This document shows, one piece after another, positions 25,003 to 33,459 of a DNA stretch of 44,192 bases. Below the pieces are notes generated by a model. It saw only the letters and a program-made list of their open reading frames with translations. It was not told where the DNA came from and did not search any database. Position numbers and translations under genes: made by a program. The DNA is from Syntrophobacterales bacterium (GTDB lineage Bacteria > Desulfobacterota > Syntrophia > Syntrophales > UBA5619): assembly GCA_019429105.1 (NCBI GenBank), contig JAHYJE010000029.1, forward strand, positions 1-44,192. Reading direction: 5' to 3'. How positions within the stretch are numbered: position 1 is the stretch's first letter; the number at the start of each line of letters is the position of its first letter.

Positions 25003-25656
25003 CTATTCATACCACGAACTGATCTCTGTAAGCGGCTCACGCTCCGTTTTATAGAGGTTTATAGGCGAGGTCTCGTCCGCGTAACCGAGCGCAATGGCAA
25101 GAAGTATCTCTTTTTCCTTGGGAATGCTGAGGACATCGGCAATTTCGTCGGCATAGGAGGTGACAAGCCCGATGGGACACGTCGCCAGCCCTTTTGCCTG
25201 CGCCGCCAAGAGCAGATACGCTACGCCAAGACCCACATCCAGATACCTGAGTCGGGGAAATAATTTATCCATGGTGACAATAATTGCGATGGGTGCGCCA
25301 TAAAAGGAGCAGCTCCCCTGCTCGATAAAGCTGTCAAACTCCCTCCCCAACGCTGCAATAAGTGGTTTCAACCCCCGGGATGCGCCCCGCGACCGCCTTG
25401 CATAACGCTCCGGGAGGGGGTTTGCCGTGCCGGGTCCGCAGGAAACCTTTTGTTCCTCATGCGCCTTTAAGAGCCGTCGGGTAAGACGTTCCTTCTCTTC
25501 GCCATAGGTCACGACAAACTCCCAGGGCTGAAGGTTGATGGCGGAGGGGGCAAGGCGTGCGTACGCAAGCAATTCTTCTACCTCTGCCCGGGAAACCGGT
25601 TTATCCAGAAAAACCCGGGCGCTTCTTCTTTGCTTCATGCAGGCAAGCAAATCCAT
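25003..25656 (-). CDS. nitroreductase-family FMN protein
   Basis: The 217-residue flavoprotein has the family's N-terminal FMN-phosphate arginines (MKQRRSARVFLDKPV), YARLAPSAINLQPWEFVV, the hydrophobic middle YLDVGLGVAYLLLAAQAKGL and the C-terminal GYADE segment. Such enzymes reduce nitro groups, quinones or flavins with NAD(P)H; some are specialised dehydrogenases. A longer open frame to 25713 exists, but its extra 19 residues are partly encoded inside MITE copy 4. The ATG at 25656, with AAGGATG just upstream, is the real start. The MITE end lies only 25 bp before it. Confidence 0.85.
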   Translation of the reverse strand: MDLLACMKQRRSARVFLDKPVSRAEVEELLAYARLAPSAINLQPWEFVVTYGEEKERLTRRLLKAHEEQKVSCGPGTANPLPERYARRSRGASRGLKPLIAALGREFDSFIEQGSCSFYGAPIAIIVTMDKLFPRLRYLDVGLGVAYLLLAAQAKGLATCPIGLVTSYADEIADVLSIPKEKEILLAIALGYADETSPINLYKTEREPLTEISSWYE

Positions 25657-25677
25657 ACTTTCATCCTTTTTTCGAAC

Positions 25678-25860
25678 AACCGAGGCAATTGCAAAACTCC
25701 CCATTCTTGTCATTCCCGCAACGATTCTGAGCGGGAAAACGAAGTTTAATGTTCATAATCTGGTTCTAACTGCTTGAAAAAACCATATTCCCGATAGAGA
25801 CATTGTGTACATTAAGCTCCGCTTTCGGGAATGACAAATGGTTTTGCAATTGGCTCAACC
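25678..25860 (+). mobile_element. MITE copy 4 (subfamily A) with 4-bp target duplication AACC
   Basis: The element proper is 25682-25856 (175 bp). It is almost identical to copy 1, including the TCCCCATTCTTGTC left segment and the six-A run before CCATATTCCCG. AACC is repeated at 25678-25681 and 25857-25860. It separates the nitroreductase start from the divergent gene at 25962. Confidence 0.88.
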
Positions 25861-25961
25861 GGAAAAACGTTCACCATGAACGGTTTGACCTTAATTTTAA
25901 ATCATAGTAGTACAGAAACCGGCCAAGAACAAGAGTCTTTTAAAATGCGAGGATATTCAAA

Positions 25962-26318
25962 ATGGAAAGAGCCCTGATCTGGTTTAAGTGCGCCGCCCTG
26001 CATGACCCCGTGCGGCCGGTGATGAAAAAACCGGCCCTTATCGGCTGGGAAGCCAAAAAGCGCGATGTTCAACTGGTCATCGAACGGCCCTTCCGGGGCG
26101 ATGAACTGCTCCTCCGGATGAAAGGCTGGTTCACCGCGGATGTGGAAAACGCGATCGCCATTTTCAAGCAATATGGCAGCCTCCGGGTGCTCAATGACTA
26201 CGACCTGGTTATAGAGGCAAAAAACATGGCCGAACTGGACGCTCTTTCCCGAAAATTGCAGGAAGCATTCGGCGAAGAAGTATGGGTCGAACATATCGCC
26301 AAAGAGCGGCTGGAATGA
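25962..26318 (+). CDS. conserved-looking protein of unknown function
   Basis: The 118-residue protein is not recognised. It is soluble, with alternating strands and helices (LQLVIERPFRGDELLLRM-like strands, then an amphipathic helix near 85-105: AELDALSRKLQEAFGEE). There is no signal peptide, membrane helix or metal motif. GAGGA lies eight bases before the ATG, which together with ordinary codon use supports translation. The 105 bp before it contain an imperfect palindrome (CGTTCA/TGAACG, 25868-25882) that could be an operator. It is followed by a decayed gene, so its original context may be lost. Confidence 0.6.
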   Translation: MERALIWFKCAALHDPVRPVMKKPALIGWEAKKRDVQLVIERPFRGDELLLRMKGWFTADVENAIAIFKQYGSLRVLNDYDLVIEAKNMAELDALSRKLQEAFGEEVWVEHIAKERLE

Positions 26319-26348
26319 AAAGGCTGAATCAGTCATTTCCTCCCTTGA

Positions 26349-26657
26349 GTAGTTCCGGGTAACGCAGCGGCGGGCTATTTGTTGAGCGACGATGAAACAA
26401 CCTATCCGAAATTTGACGGCAATGCCTTGGCGACAACAAACAAGTTCAACAATTTTCATGACGGAAACATAACGGCCTCAATGCCGCTCAAGCTCATGAA
26501 ATATGTAACGGTAACACCTATTGTTGCTTATGTATTTCCTCTTTCCCGCGATGCGAGAAATGAAATGAAGGGTTTCGGACTGAAGGGAACAGCGACCAAC
26601 GCCGAGCGGGACAGCTCCTTCCTTTACGGAGGGGTATCGGCGAGCTTTTCCTTCTGA
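26349..26657 (+). pseudogene. C-terminal fragment of an outer-membrane beta-barrel protein
   Basis: About 102 codons stay open from just after a stop at 26346-26348. They end in alternating polar/aromatic strands (LKLMKYVTVTPIVAYVFPLS, then SSFLYGGVSASFSF) with a terminal Phe, the pattern of the last strands of an outer-membrane barrel. No signal peptide or ribosome site is present, and the first recognisable residues (GNAAAGYLLSDDETTYPKFD) look internal. The 5' part of the gene is missing. A short intact protein starting at an internal codon cannot be excluded. Confidence 0.5.
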
Positions 26658-26701
26658 AAAGACGGCCATAAAATGATGGCAGCAAAAGGATCGGCATAAT
26701 G

Positions 26702-26752
26702 GAAAAAAACGGTCCCTCCTGCGGTTGCGGCAATACACCTCAGGAGGGACCG
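26702..26752 (-). terminator. Rho-independent terminator of rubrerythrin
   Basis: A perfect 12-bp stem (26710-26721 with 26741-26752, sequence CGGTCCCTCCTG) has a 19-base loop. On the minus strand it is followed directly by seven T residues (26703-26709). It lies 58 bp after the rubrerythrin stop. On the plus strand there is no T-run, so it acts mainly on minus-strand transcripts. Confidence 0.85.
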
Positions 26753-26809
26753 ATATAAACCCCGCTTACAAATTTTCAGCGGGTGATGTTCCCGACCACC
26801 GGATGGTGA

Positions 26810-27388
26810 TTAGTAGTTTTCAGCCAAAACCTCAAAATGGGCCTGGGGATGCTGACAAGCAGGGCAGATTTTGGGGGGCGTCTTACCCTCAAAAATATAA
26901 CCGCAATTCCGGCAGTGCCATCTCACGGCTTCCTCCTTGCGGAAGGCCTTCCCGGATTCGACATTCGCCAAGAGCTTGCGATAGCGTTCTTCGTGAAATT
27001 TTTCGACCTTTCCAATCTGTTCAAAGGAGCGGGCAACTTCCGCAAAGCCCTCTTTTTTTGCCGTTTTGGCGAAGTCGGCATAGATTGCGCTCCACTCCAT
27101 TCTTTCTCCATCGGCCGCCGCGGCGAGATTCTCTTTTGTTGTGCCTACCATTCCCGCCGGATAGGCAGCGGTAATCTCCACATCGCCGCCCTGCAGGAGC
27201 TTGAAAAATACCTTGGCGTGCTCCTTTTCATTATCAGCCGTCTCCGTAAAAAAGGCCGCTATCTGCTCGAAACCTTCCTTCTTCGCCGCGCTGCTGAAGT
27301 AGGTGTAACGGTTTCTCGCCTGCGACTCACCTGCAAATGCCGTCAGTAAATTCTTTTCCGTTTGCGATCCCTTGAATTCCTTAGCCAT
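26810..27388 (-). CDS. rbr: rubrerythrin
   Basis: The 192-residue non-haem iron protein reduces hydrogen peroxide in anaerobes. The N-terminal four-helix bundle supplies the diiron ligands in [25 protein letters not shown] and the second-half [16 protein letters not shown]. The C-terminal rubredoxin knuckles are [10 protein letters not shown] and [11 protein letters not shown]. The ATG at 27388 has a perfect AGGAGG site; the frame extends 39 codons upstream, but that part is not family-like. It seems to be its own unit, with 148 bp between it and the phosphopantetheinyl transferase gene and a strong terminator after it. Confidence 0.95.
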   Translation of the reverse strand: MAKEFKGSQTEKNLLTAFAGESQARNRYTYFSSAAKKEGFEQIAAFFTETADNEKEHAKVFFKLLQGGDVEITAAYPAGMVGTTKENLAAAADGERMEWSAIYADFAKTAKKEGFAEVARSFEQIGKVEKFHEERYRKLLANVESGKAFRKEEAVRWHCRNCGYIFEGKTPPKICPACQHPQAHFEVLAENY

Positions 27389-27536
27389 TTTATACCTCCT
27401 GATTGTTAAATGATGACAAACTGTTTTTTCTGCCGCCCGCTTGCGCCGCACCTTTTTTGGGGCTGGCAAAATCGGCTTTCTCGACCTTCTCTCATATAAG
27501 CCCATTCAGGTCAAGCCAACAAATTTTCAGTTTTGA

Positions 27537-28160
27537 CTATAATGCGGCGGGATCGAAGGCGCAAGCGACAAACCGGCCGTCATGGCTTAAGCTTATATCG
27601 GCAAAAAGACGGCTGCCTCTAAAAGCTATGAACGGGGCCCACGGCCTCCGTTCTTCTTTGGCAACGGACAAATCACCGACCGAACAGCCAATACGTCGGG
27701 AGATTTCTTCCAGCAGGACTTTTCTTGCAAAGCGGGGCGGATCGGCATTGTTGGCATCAACCTGCTCGACCCGGAAAATGATTCTGGCCAAATCATCCAC
27801 TGTTCCGGCGACAATTGCATGAACCATCTCCGCATCAATAAAGATACTTACCGGCAGTTCACCGAGGGGCGTAACAACCTTGCCTGTCAGGGGGGAATCA
27901 GCTAACTCGCCGGCGTCAGCTATAATAACAGGATATTTTTTCGGGATGGAACAGACCGTCGGAGCGCCGCGGCTTACCGCCTTGTAGGCGGCCTCTTTTG
28001 CGGCCCAGAGCGCCCAGAGAATGCTGTCCGGCCGGTCGGAGTTGGCGATTAACGATAATTCACGGGGATTGAAAACACGGCGGCAGAAACGCTTGTCGCT
28101 GCTTTTGCCGATATTGTCCGGCTCGGCCAGATCGACGATGTCATTGCCGACGGGAGGCAA
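27537..28160 (-). CDS. 4'-phosphopantetheinyl transferase
   Basis: This enzyme transfers phosphopantetheine from CoA to the serine of a carrier protein. The metal-binding motif VGNDIVDLAEPD lies at the N-terminus and WALWAAKEAAYKAVSRG near residue 55, with a Sfp/AcpS-type layout over 207 residues. ISLSHDGRFVACAF closes the protein. I chose the TTG at 28160, which has GGAGGAG seven bases upstream; the open frame's first possible TTG at 28184 lacks this. It overlaps the end of the acyltransferase gene by 20 bp. It is the last gene of the lipid operon and presumably activates the carrier protein encoded at 28897. Confidence 0.85.
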   Translation of the reverse strand: MPPVGNDIVDLAEPDNIGKSSDKRFCRRVFNPRELSLIANSDRPDSILWALWAAKEAAYKAVSRGAPTVCSIPKKYPVIIADAGELADSPLTGKVVTPLGELPVSIFIDAEMVHAIVAGTVDDLARIIFRVEQVDANNADPPRFARKVLLEEISRRIGCSVGDLSVAKEERRPWAPFIAFRGSRLFADISLSHDGRFVACAFDPAAL

Positions 28161-28887
28161 AGTACTGCTCCTCCAGCAAAGCAAGGCGTTCGACTATCTG
28201 CCGCGCGTAGTCCCTCTGCACGCGCAGCCCTCCCCCCTCACGGCGCTCGGGGACGAAGGCCTCCAGCAACATCGTGAAACGCTCTTTCTGAACCGGCATC
28301 GATCCGTAATTTTCCTGATGGTCGCCGCGCAGATAGACTATCAATACACGAGTTTCTTTCTGCTCATCAACAAGCCGACCCACGCCATAGGAAAAATTCT
28401 CCCGGTCAACCCGGCCGTGTCGTGACCTTGTCCCCTCCGGGAAGATAACCAGCCGCTGCTTCCAATTGAACACCTGAAGGCATTTATCGAGCAGTCGCTG
28501 CACCTCTTCCCGGCTCCCACCCCGGTCAACCGGGATGCATTTGAGCAGGTAACACAAAACCACAAGAAAGGTATTCTTGTAAAAGTTCTTTATTTCCGGC
28601 AAGTTCCAGGGAATTTGCCGGAAATGAAGAATATGATCGGAAAGCGATAAAAGGCCATAGGTTAACACCAGCGAATCAATCATCGTCAGGTGATTGGGGC
28701 AGACAAGCCATGGCCCCTCGTGTTCGCGAGTCAAGCTTTTGACTTGCTGGCGAACCTGCTTTAAATCGCGGATACTGTACCCTCTCAACTTGACGAAGAG
28801 AAAGCAAAGCGGCGCCGTCACGACGACGGCGATCCCGCCCAGAAATTGCTGTAAGGACAGTTTACGACGATCCGTTTTCGTTATCAT
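28141..28887 (-). CDS. PlsC-type acyltransferase
   Basis: The 248-residue acyltransferase has a membrane helix near 15-36 and the catalytic motif NHLTMIDS near 65. The second block is near 110-125 (KCIPVDRGG) and the acyl-acceptor block FPEGTRSRHGR near 150. Family members esterify acyl groups from acyl-ACP or acyl-CoA onto glycerol-phosphate backbones or other alcohols at the inner membrane. In this operon it probably attaches the specialised acyl chain to its lipid acceptor (inference). It starts nine bases after the carrier-protein gene. Confidence 0.85.
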   Translation of the reverse strand: MITKTDRRKLSLQQFLGGIAVVVTAPLCFLFVKLRGYSIRDLKQVRQQVKSLTREHEGPWLVCPNHLTMIDSLVLTYGLLSLSDHILHFRQIPWNLPEIKNFYKNTFLVVLCYLLKCIPVDRGGSREEVQRLLDKCLQVFNWKQRLVIFPEGTRSRHGRVDRENFSYGVGRLVDEQKETRVLIVYLRGDHQENYGSMPVQKERFTMLLEAFVPERREGGGLRVQRDYARQIVERLALLEEQYFASRRQ

Positions 28888-28896
28888 GACCTTAAA

Positions 28897-29145
28897 TTAG
28901 GCAGCCTTCTGATAAATAAGCTCAACCGCGTCGCCGATCGTCGTAATCCGGTCTGCGTCGTCATCCTCGATCGTGGTGCCGAAAACATCCTCGCACTTGA
29001 TGATGATATCGACCAATCGCGCCGAATTTACCTTCAAATCCTTGATGATATGAGTTTCCGGCGTTGCCTTTTCCAAGAGCGACTGATCCTTTACATATCC
29101 CTTCAAGATATCGATAACCTTCTGTGTAATCTGTTCTTTTCCCAT
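28897..29145 (-). CDS. acyl carrier protein, divergent attachment motif
   Basis: The 82-residue protein has the ACP fold: acidic helices, and Ser41 at the start of helix II in LKVNSARLVDIIIKCEDVFG. The canonical motif is DSL; here it is NSA, so the Asp and Leu next to the pantetheine serine are replaced. It should be modified by the transferase encoded two genes downstream. An excellent AAGGAGG site precedes the ATG. It lies between the KAS II-like gene and the acyltransferase gene, consistent with a carrier dedicated to this pathway rather than to housekeeping synthesis. Confidence 0.87.
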   Translation of the reverse strand: MGKEQITQKVIDILKGYVKDQSLLEKATPETHIIKDLKVNSARLVDIIIKCEDVFGTTIEDDDADRITTIGDAVELIYQKAA

Positions 29146-29183
29146 TTTTAAATCCTCCTTGAAATAATTGATTTTAAATTAGA

Positions 29184-30461
29184 CTATTCTTCCCATTTTT
29201 TGAAAATCAGACAACTGTTTACATCGCCAAAGCCGAAACCGGCCTTGATGGCAATCTTCAAATCCGGCGCATCAACGGCCGCATGCGGGATGCTGCCTTC
29301 CCAGGGGGCAATCAGGGGATGAACATCCTCGCAATTGATGGAAGGATGGATAAAGCCGTCCCGCAACTGCAGTACTACCCCGACGCATTCGATCGCGCCA
29401 GTTGCCCCCAGACAGTGCCCGATCATCGACTTTGTCGAGTTGATCATCGGAAAATTTTCCGGACCTCGGCCCAGTGCCGCCGACCAGTTCTTCACCTCTC
29501 CCGGATCGGCAGAGGTTGCCGTCAGATGGCCGTTGATCAGGTCGATCTGCTCGGAAGCAATCCCCGCGTCGGCAATCGCCCCTTTTATGCAGCGGACAAC
29601 CCCCTCCGGATTAGGGGCCGTTATGGTTCCACCGTTCCGATGGCCGCCGCAGTTCACCATTCCGCCCAGAACCTCGGCATAAATGCGCGCCCCGCGCGCC
29701 AAAGCCGCCTCCAATTCCTCCAAGAGCAAAAATGCCCCTCCCGCTCCCGGCACAAAACCGGCGGCGGTGGCGCTCATCGGGCGCGACGCCTCCTGCGGCC
29801 GATCATTAAACTTGCGGCAAATGACCTTCATCGCGTCGAATCCCGCCCAGATATACGGTGAAGCCCCCTCCGAACCTCCGGCCAGCATGCGCGTCGCCAA
29901 ACCGTTTCTGATCCGGGCAACCCCCTCGATAATCGCCTCATTGCCGGTGCTGCATGCCGAGGAGTTCGAGGTAACCTGATTTCCCAAAGCAAGCAGGCCG
30001 GCGATCCGGGCGCTCGTGGCGCTGTTCATAACCTGCTCGACAACCCGGCTTCCCATACGACGGCATTTGCCGTCGTTAACCAGCGGCACCAAAGTGCCGG
30101 CAATCGTGTCCATGCCGCCGATGCCTGATCCGGCAATGACTCCGGCATCCCAATTCACCCGGTCTTCATCAGCCGCAGGGACGCTGAAACCAGCGTCCTT
30201 CCAGGCATCGATCGCCGCGACTGCGGCAAACCCGATATTGTCGTTAATCGACATCAACTCTTCGCTGTCAAAATAACTGTCTCTGATCTTGTCAAAGCCT
30301 TCCGGCGCTCCGCCAACCTGACAGCCGAAGTTCAACTCCGCCATCCTGGGGACAAAACGGATGCCCGACCGGCCCTCCCTAAGGGCGTCGGCAAATGCGT
30401 CGAGACCGTAACCGTTTGGCGCCACCACCCCCATCCCCGTAACAACAACCCTGCGTCTCAT
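29184..30461 (-). CDS. KAS II/FabF-like ketosynthase
   Basis: The 425-residue condensing enzyme elongates acyl-ACP with malonyl-ACP. The triad is complete: Cys170 in TSNSSACSTGNEAI, His312 in INGHLTATSADPGE and His349 with Lys344 in NSTKSMIGHCLGATGAIE. The first His block is usually AHGTGT; GHLTAT is unusual. VVVTGMGVVAPNG opens the protein. I start at the ATG at 30461 because AGGAG lies eight bases upstream; a TTG seven codons earlier is also open. The 150 bp before the gene, to the FabZ-like stop, show no gene. Confidence 0.88.
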   Translation of the reverse strand: MRRRVVVTGMGVVAPNGYGLDAFADALREGRSGIRFVPRMAELNFGCQVGGAPEGFDKIRDSYFDSEELMSINDNIGFAAVAAIDAWKDAGFSVPAADEDRVNWDAGVIAGSGIGGMDTIAGTLVPLVNDGKCRRMGSRVVEQVMNSATSARIAGLLALGNQVTSNSSACSTGNEAIIEGVARIRNGLATRMLAGGSEGASPYIWAGFDAMKVICRKFNDRPQEASRPMSATAAGFVPGAGGAFLLLEELEAALARGARIYAEVLGGMVNCGGHRNGGTITAPNPEGVVRCIKGAIADAGIASEQIDLINGHLTATSADPGEVKNWSAALGRGPENFPMINSTKSMIGHCLGATGAIECVGVVLQLRDGFIHPSINCEDVHPLIAPWEGSIPHAAVDAPDLKIAIKAGFGFGDVNSCLIFKKWEE

Positions 30462-30611
30462 CAAACCCTCTCCTCGCAACATCTCTTGATCATGCAGAAC
30501 CGTGACAAAAAACGCGACTGCATGGATTTATCCTTTAGTGAAAAAGCTCCATATTTATTTGCCATCTGCATCTGCCACGGACGCAATGAAGCGCGTCCCT
30601 CCATTGACTCT

Positions 30612-31094
30612 TTATCTGGCAAACTTTTCCCGCGGCACCGCCCGGCCGGTAAGAAATCCGGAACAGATAGCCGCGCCGTCCTGCCTCGTCATGGCGCACT
30701 CAGACTTGAGCTGATTCCCGCGGAAGTATGACTTCATAGCGGAAACGATGACCGTCTCGCCGGGACGAACAACATAATTGAACTCCACCCCGTCGGCGAA
30801 GGTAAAAAGCGCTATCATATCATCCAGACCATTTTCCCCTTTTTTCTGCATCATCTGCAGATAAATGCCAAACGCGACAACCCCTGTCTGGGCCATTGTC
30901 TCAATCAGGATAACCCCGGGCGTTACCGGAAAGCCGGGGAAATGGCCCTGATAAAAATACTCATCCTCGCCAAACCGGTAAGCCCCGACAATATGCTCCT
31001 CGTCAAGTTCCCGGATTTCCGAGATAAACCGAAAAGGACGCTGTTGGGGCACCATTTCCAGAATGCGATTCCGTAATGCAGCATCAGCCTCCAT
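30612..31094 (-). CDS. FabZ-like 3-hydroxyacyl-ACP dehydratase
   Basis: The 160-residue hot-dog protein has the FabZ active site: His51 in YFYQGHFPGFPVTPG and Glu65 in VILIETMAQTG. It would remove water from 3-hydroxyacyl-ACP. The N-terminal PFRFISEIREL and the late VVRPGETVIVSAMKSYFRG strand fit the family. It starts 11 bp inside the end of the FabG-like gene, which implies coupled translation. A second dehydratase of FabA type is encoded in the same operon, so the two probably act at different chain lengths or products. Confidence 0.87.
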   Translation of the reverse strand: MEADAALRNRILEMVPQQRPFRFISEIRELDEEHIVGAYRFGEDEYFYQGHFPGFPVTPGVILIETMAQTGVVAFGIYLQMMQKKGENGLDDMIALFTFADGVEFNYVVRPGETVIVSAMKSYFRGNQLKSECAMTRQDGAAICSGFLTGRAVPREKFAR

Positions 31095-31815
31095 ACATTC
31101 CTCCGTTCACATGGATAACCGTGCCGGTTATGTAGGATGCGGAGGCTGCCAAAAACCCGACGACCTGGGCCACCTCTTCCGGTCGTCCCATCCGGCCGAG
31201 CGGAATGCCTGCCAGAATTCCCTCCCGGACTTCCTCGGGCAGGCGCTCGGTCATATCCGTATCGATGAACCCGGGGGCAACCGAATTGACCAGAATCTCT
31301 CGTCCTTTAAGTTCCCGGCAAAGCGATTTCGTCAGGGCGTCGAGCGCCGCCTTTTCCATCGCGTAGGGAATCTGACCGGCGTTCCCGGTGTGGCCGACGA
31401 CGCTTGAAATGTTAATGATCCGGCCGCTGTTGGCGCGCAGCATGTACTGGCGCAAAATGCGTTTTGTCAGGTACCAGGCGCCCCGCGCCGCTGCGCGCTG
31501 CTGGTCAAACTGCTCGATTTTCATCCGCAGCATGTCGATATCGATTGCGACCCCGGCATTGTTGACAAGAACGTCAACTCGGGCTGTTTCACTTTTCAGG
31601 CCTTCCAGCATCTGGTCAATCTGTGCGATATCGGCCAGATCGACCGGCAATAAAAATCCGTCGCCTATCCCCTCGAGCAGGCCTTCCGCCGCCTCCTTGC
31701 TGGAACGAAAGCAAATCCCCACCCGAAAGCCCCTTCCGGCGAGTTCGCGCACACAGGCGGCCCCGATTCCCTTTGCGCCCCCCGTTACAATTGCAACCTT
31801 TTTTTCGTCTGTCAT
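31084..31815 (-). CDS. FabG-like ketoacyl reductase with altered catalytic tetrad
   Basis: The 243-residue SDR has TGGAKGIGAA near residue 11, NNAG near 86, Ser138 in NISSVVGHTG and Tyr151/Lys155 in PYAMEKAAL. VNGGMYGG ends the protein. The helix that normally supplies the catalytic Asn (VNLxG) reads AAARGAW here, so that Asn appears to be Ala. The remaining triad is intact. It would reduce 3-ketoacyl-ACP with NADPH. The ATG at 31815 has a GAGGGGA site close upstream; a GTG at 31824 is an alternative. Confidence 0.83.
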   Translation of the reverse strand: MTDEKKVAIVTGGAKGIGAACVRELAGRGFRVGICFRSSKEAAEGLLEGIGDGFLLPVDLADIAQIDQMLEGLKSETARVDVLVNNAGVAIDIDMLRMKIEQFDQQRAAARGAWYLTKRILRQYMLRANSGRIINISSVVGHTGNAGQIPYAMEKAALDALTKSLCRELKGREILVNSVAPGFIDTDMTERLPEEVREGILAGIPLGRMGRPEEVAQVVGFLAASASYITGTVIHVNGGMYGG

Positions 31816-31873
31816 TCCCCTCACCTGCTATTGACTGTTCGCCGCCTGACGGCTGGCACGGATTGCATATTCG

Positions 31874-32464
31874 TTACTTCCCCAGCTTGCCGCCGACTGA
31901 ATTTGCCGAGCGGAGCGGGTAGTCCTGGTATGCTATATTTTTGAAGACACCGGAACGGGCCCCCTGCACCTCGGCGATCTCTTCCCCGTCCACAAAGATC
32001 CTCCCTTCGCCGACCGCAATTGTTGCTCCCGATTCCTTGAGATGCGTCAAACGCCTCACCTCGACCTCGTATCTAACTATGCTATTATATGGACGTATCT
32101 GGCCGCTGAAGGCAACCTCCCCGCACCCGAGCGCCCTGCCCGAGCCCAAGGCCCCGCGCCAGACGCAATAGAATCCGAGAAGCTGCCAGATGGCATCAAC
32201 CCCGAGGCATCCGGGCTGCACCGGGTCGCCCGGCATGTGACACTGAAAATACCACGCATCCAGATGAATATCCTGCTCGGCAACGATTGATCCCTTCGAA
32301 CCGTCCGCGGCAATCTCTATAATCCGGTCCAGCATCAGAAACGGCGGCGCCGGGAGACGGGCCAGAAAAGACTCCGGCGGATTGTCAACCAGCTTACCGT
32401 AGGCAAAGGCAATTATCTGCTCCTTATTAAAATTCCCGCTCTGCTGAAATTCCTCGTAGGTCAT
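31874..32464 (-). CDS. FabA-type 3-hydroxyacyl-ACP dehydratase/isomerase
   Basis: The 196-residue protein has the FabA hallmark FQCHMPGDPVQPGCLG, with His76 and Asp90 (GVDAIWQLLGFY). Asp instead of Glu separates FabA from FabZ. FabA enzymes dehydrate 3-hydroxyacyl-ACP and can isomerise the trans-2 to a cis-3 double bond, which is then kept during elongation. That suggests an unsaturated or cyclised chain. Its ATG overlaps the stop of the KAS III-like gene by four bases. A 58-bp gap separates it from the FabG-like gene. Confidence 0.9.
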   Translation of the reverse strand: MTYEEFQQSGNFNKEQIIAFAYGKLVDNPPESFLARLPAPPFLMLDRIIEIAADGSKGSIVAEQDIHLDAWYFQCHMPGDPVQPGCLGVDAIWQLLGFYCVWRGALGSGRALGCGEVAFSGQIRPYNSIVRYEVEVRRLTHLKESGATIAVGEGRIFVDGEEIAEVQGARSGVFKNIAYQDYPLRSANSVGGKLGK

Positions 32465-33459
32465 TGTTGCACCCTGTTATCATCAACTTCCAATAGCAAC
32501 TGAACCGTGGTCAGGCCCGCCCCGACGAGGCAAATTCCCACATGGTCGCCATCCTTTAATTCATCCCAGTGGGCGCTCAGTACCGCCGGCGCCCCCGCGC
32601 AGCCGGTATTCCCCAATGAATCCACGTTATACCAGTGATTTTCGTCGGCTATCTTTGCCCGCTCGCAGACGGTGCGGAGGGCCAGCATATTCGCCTGATG
32701 ACCGATAAAAAGGAAACGCCCCCCTTTTCCTTCGGTAAAATCCATGAATTTTCTGACGGAATCCGTCATGCTGCGGATGGCGAATCCCTGAACGACGTGT
32801 CCGTCCTGACGGAAATGGCCATTGACGATCATGACTTTCTCCCAAGCCGAGGTCTTCGTCATGCAATCCGATTCGATGAAGGCCAGCCTCGAAGGAACCG
32901 TTCCCGACAAAACAGCGGCCGTGGTTCCATCGCCGAAAAGAACGCAGTTGGACCGGTCGCTGAAATCCATCGCCCGGGTGATGTTCTCCGGCTGCACAAT
33001 GAGGACATAAGGTGGAAGCCGCTCCGGCGCCATTCTGTTTAAAAAATCCACGTGCATCCCGAAGCTCGTGCAAGCCGAGTTCAGATCAAAACACGCAGCT
33101 TCGATACCCAGCGTGGCGGCAATGACCGCCGCATCCGCCGGCGTCGAATAGGAAGGGGCGCAGCAGCCGGAGATAACCAACCCGATATCTTCAGGTTTTA
33201 TTCCGGCTCGTTCCAGCGCCGTTTGGGCCGCAAAAGACGCCGTCTCGGCGTTGGTGTAAAGGCTGGCTTCGTTCGCTGCCCGCGGATCCTTGTTTTTCGT
33301 CCGGGTTATATAGTCAAGGGAAAGAACCGTGCGCCGTTCCCGAATCCCTACCCGCTCCATTATCCACGCATCATCCGTTCCAATGTCGAGCTCCTCAAAA
33401 AAGCGGTTGCTCATTACGTTTTCCGGATGAAAATGGCCAATTCCGTGCAGATAAAGCAT
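32461..33459 (-). CDS. KAS III/FabH-like ketosynthase
   Basis: The 332-residue thiolase-fold enzyme has the FabH triad: Cys130 in FDLNSACTSFG, His254 in FIGHQANMLAL and Asn284 in DSLGNTGCAGAP. KAS III enzymes start chains by joining an acyl-CoA primer to malonyl-ACP; this version may use an unusual primer. The stop and start of the flanking genes overlap on both sides (TAATG with the acyl-CoA dehydrogenase gene and four bases with the FabA-like gene), so it is tightly coupled to the operon. Confidence 0.88.
   Translation of the reverse strand: MLYLHGIGHFHPENVMSNRFFEELDIGTDDAWIMERVGIRERRTVLSLDYITRTKNKDPRAANEASLYTNAETASFAAQTALERAGIKPEDIGLVISGCCAPSYSTPADAAVIAATLGIEAACFDLNSACTSFGMHVDFLNRMAPERLPPYVLIVQPENITRAMDFSDRSNCVLFGDGTTAAVLSGTVPSRLAFIESDCMTKTSAWEKVMIVNGHFRQDGHVVQGFAIRSMTDSVRKFMDFTEGKGGRFLFIGHQANMLALRTVCERAKIADENHWYNVDSLGNTGCAGAPAVLSAHWDELKDGDHVGICLVGAGLTTVQLLLEVDDNRVQQ

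Noticed and set aside
25657-25713. N-terminal extension of the nitroreductase
   Set aside because: Part of this extension is encoded inside MITE copy 4, and a better ATG with a ribosome site exists at 25656.
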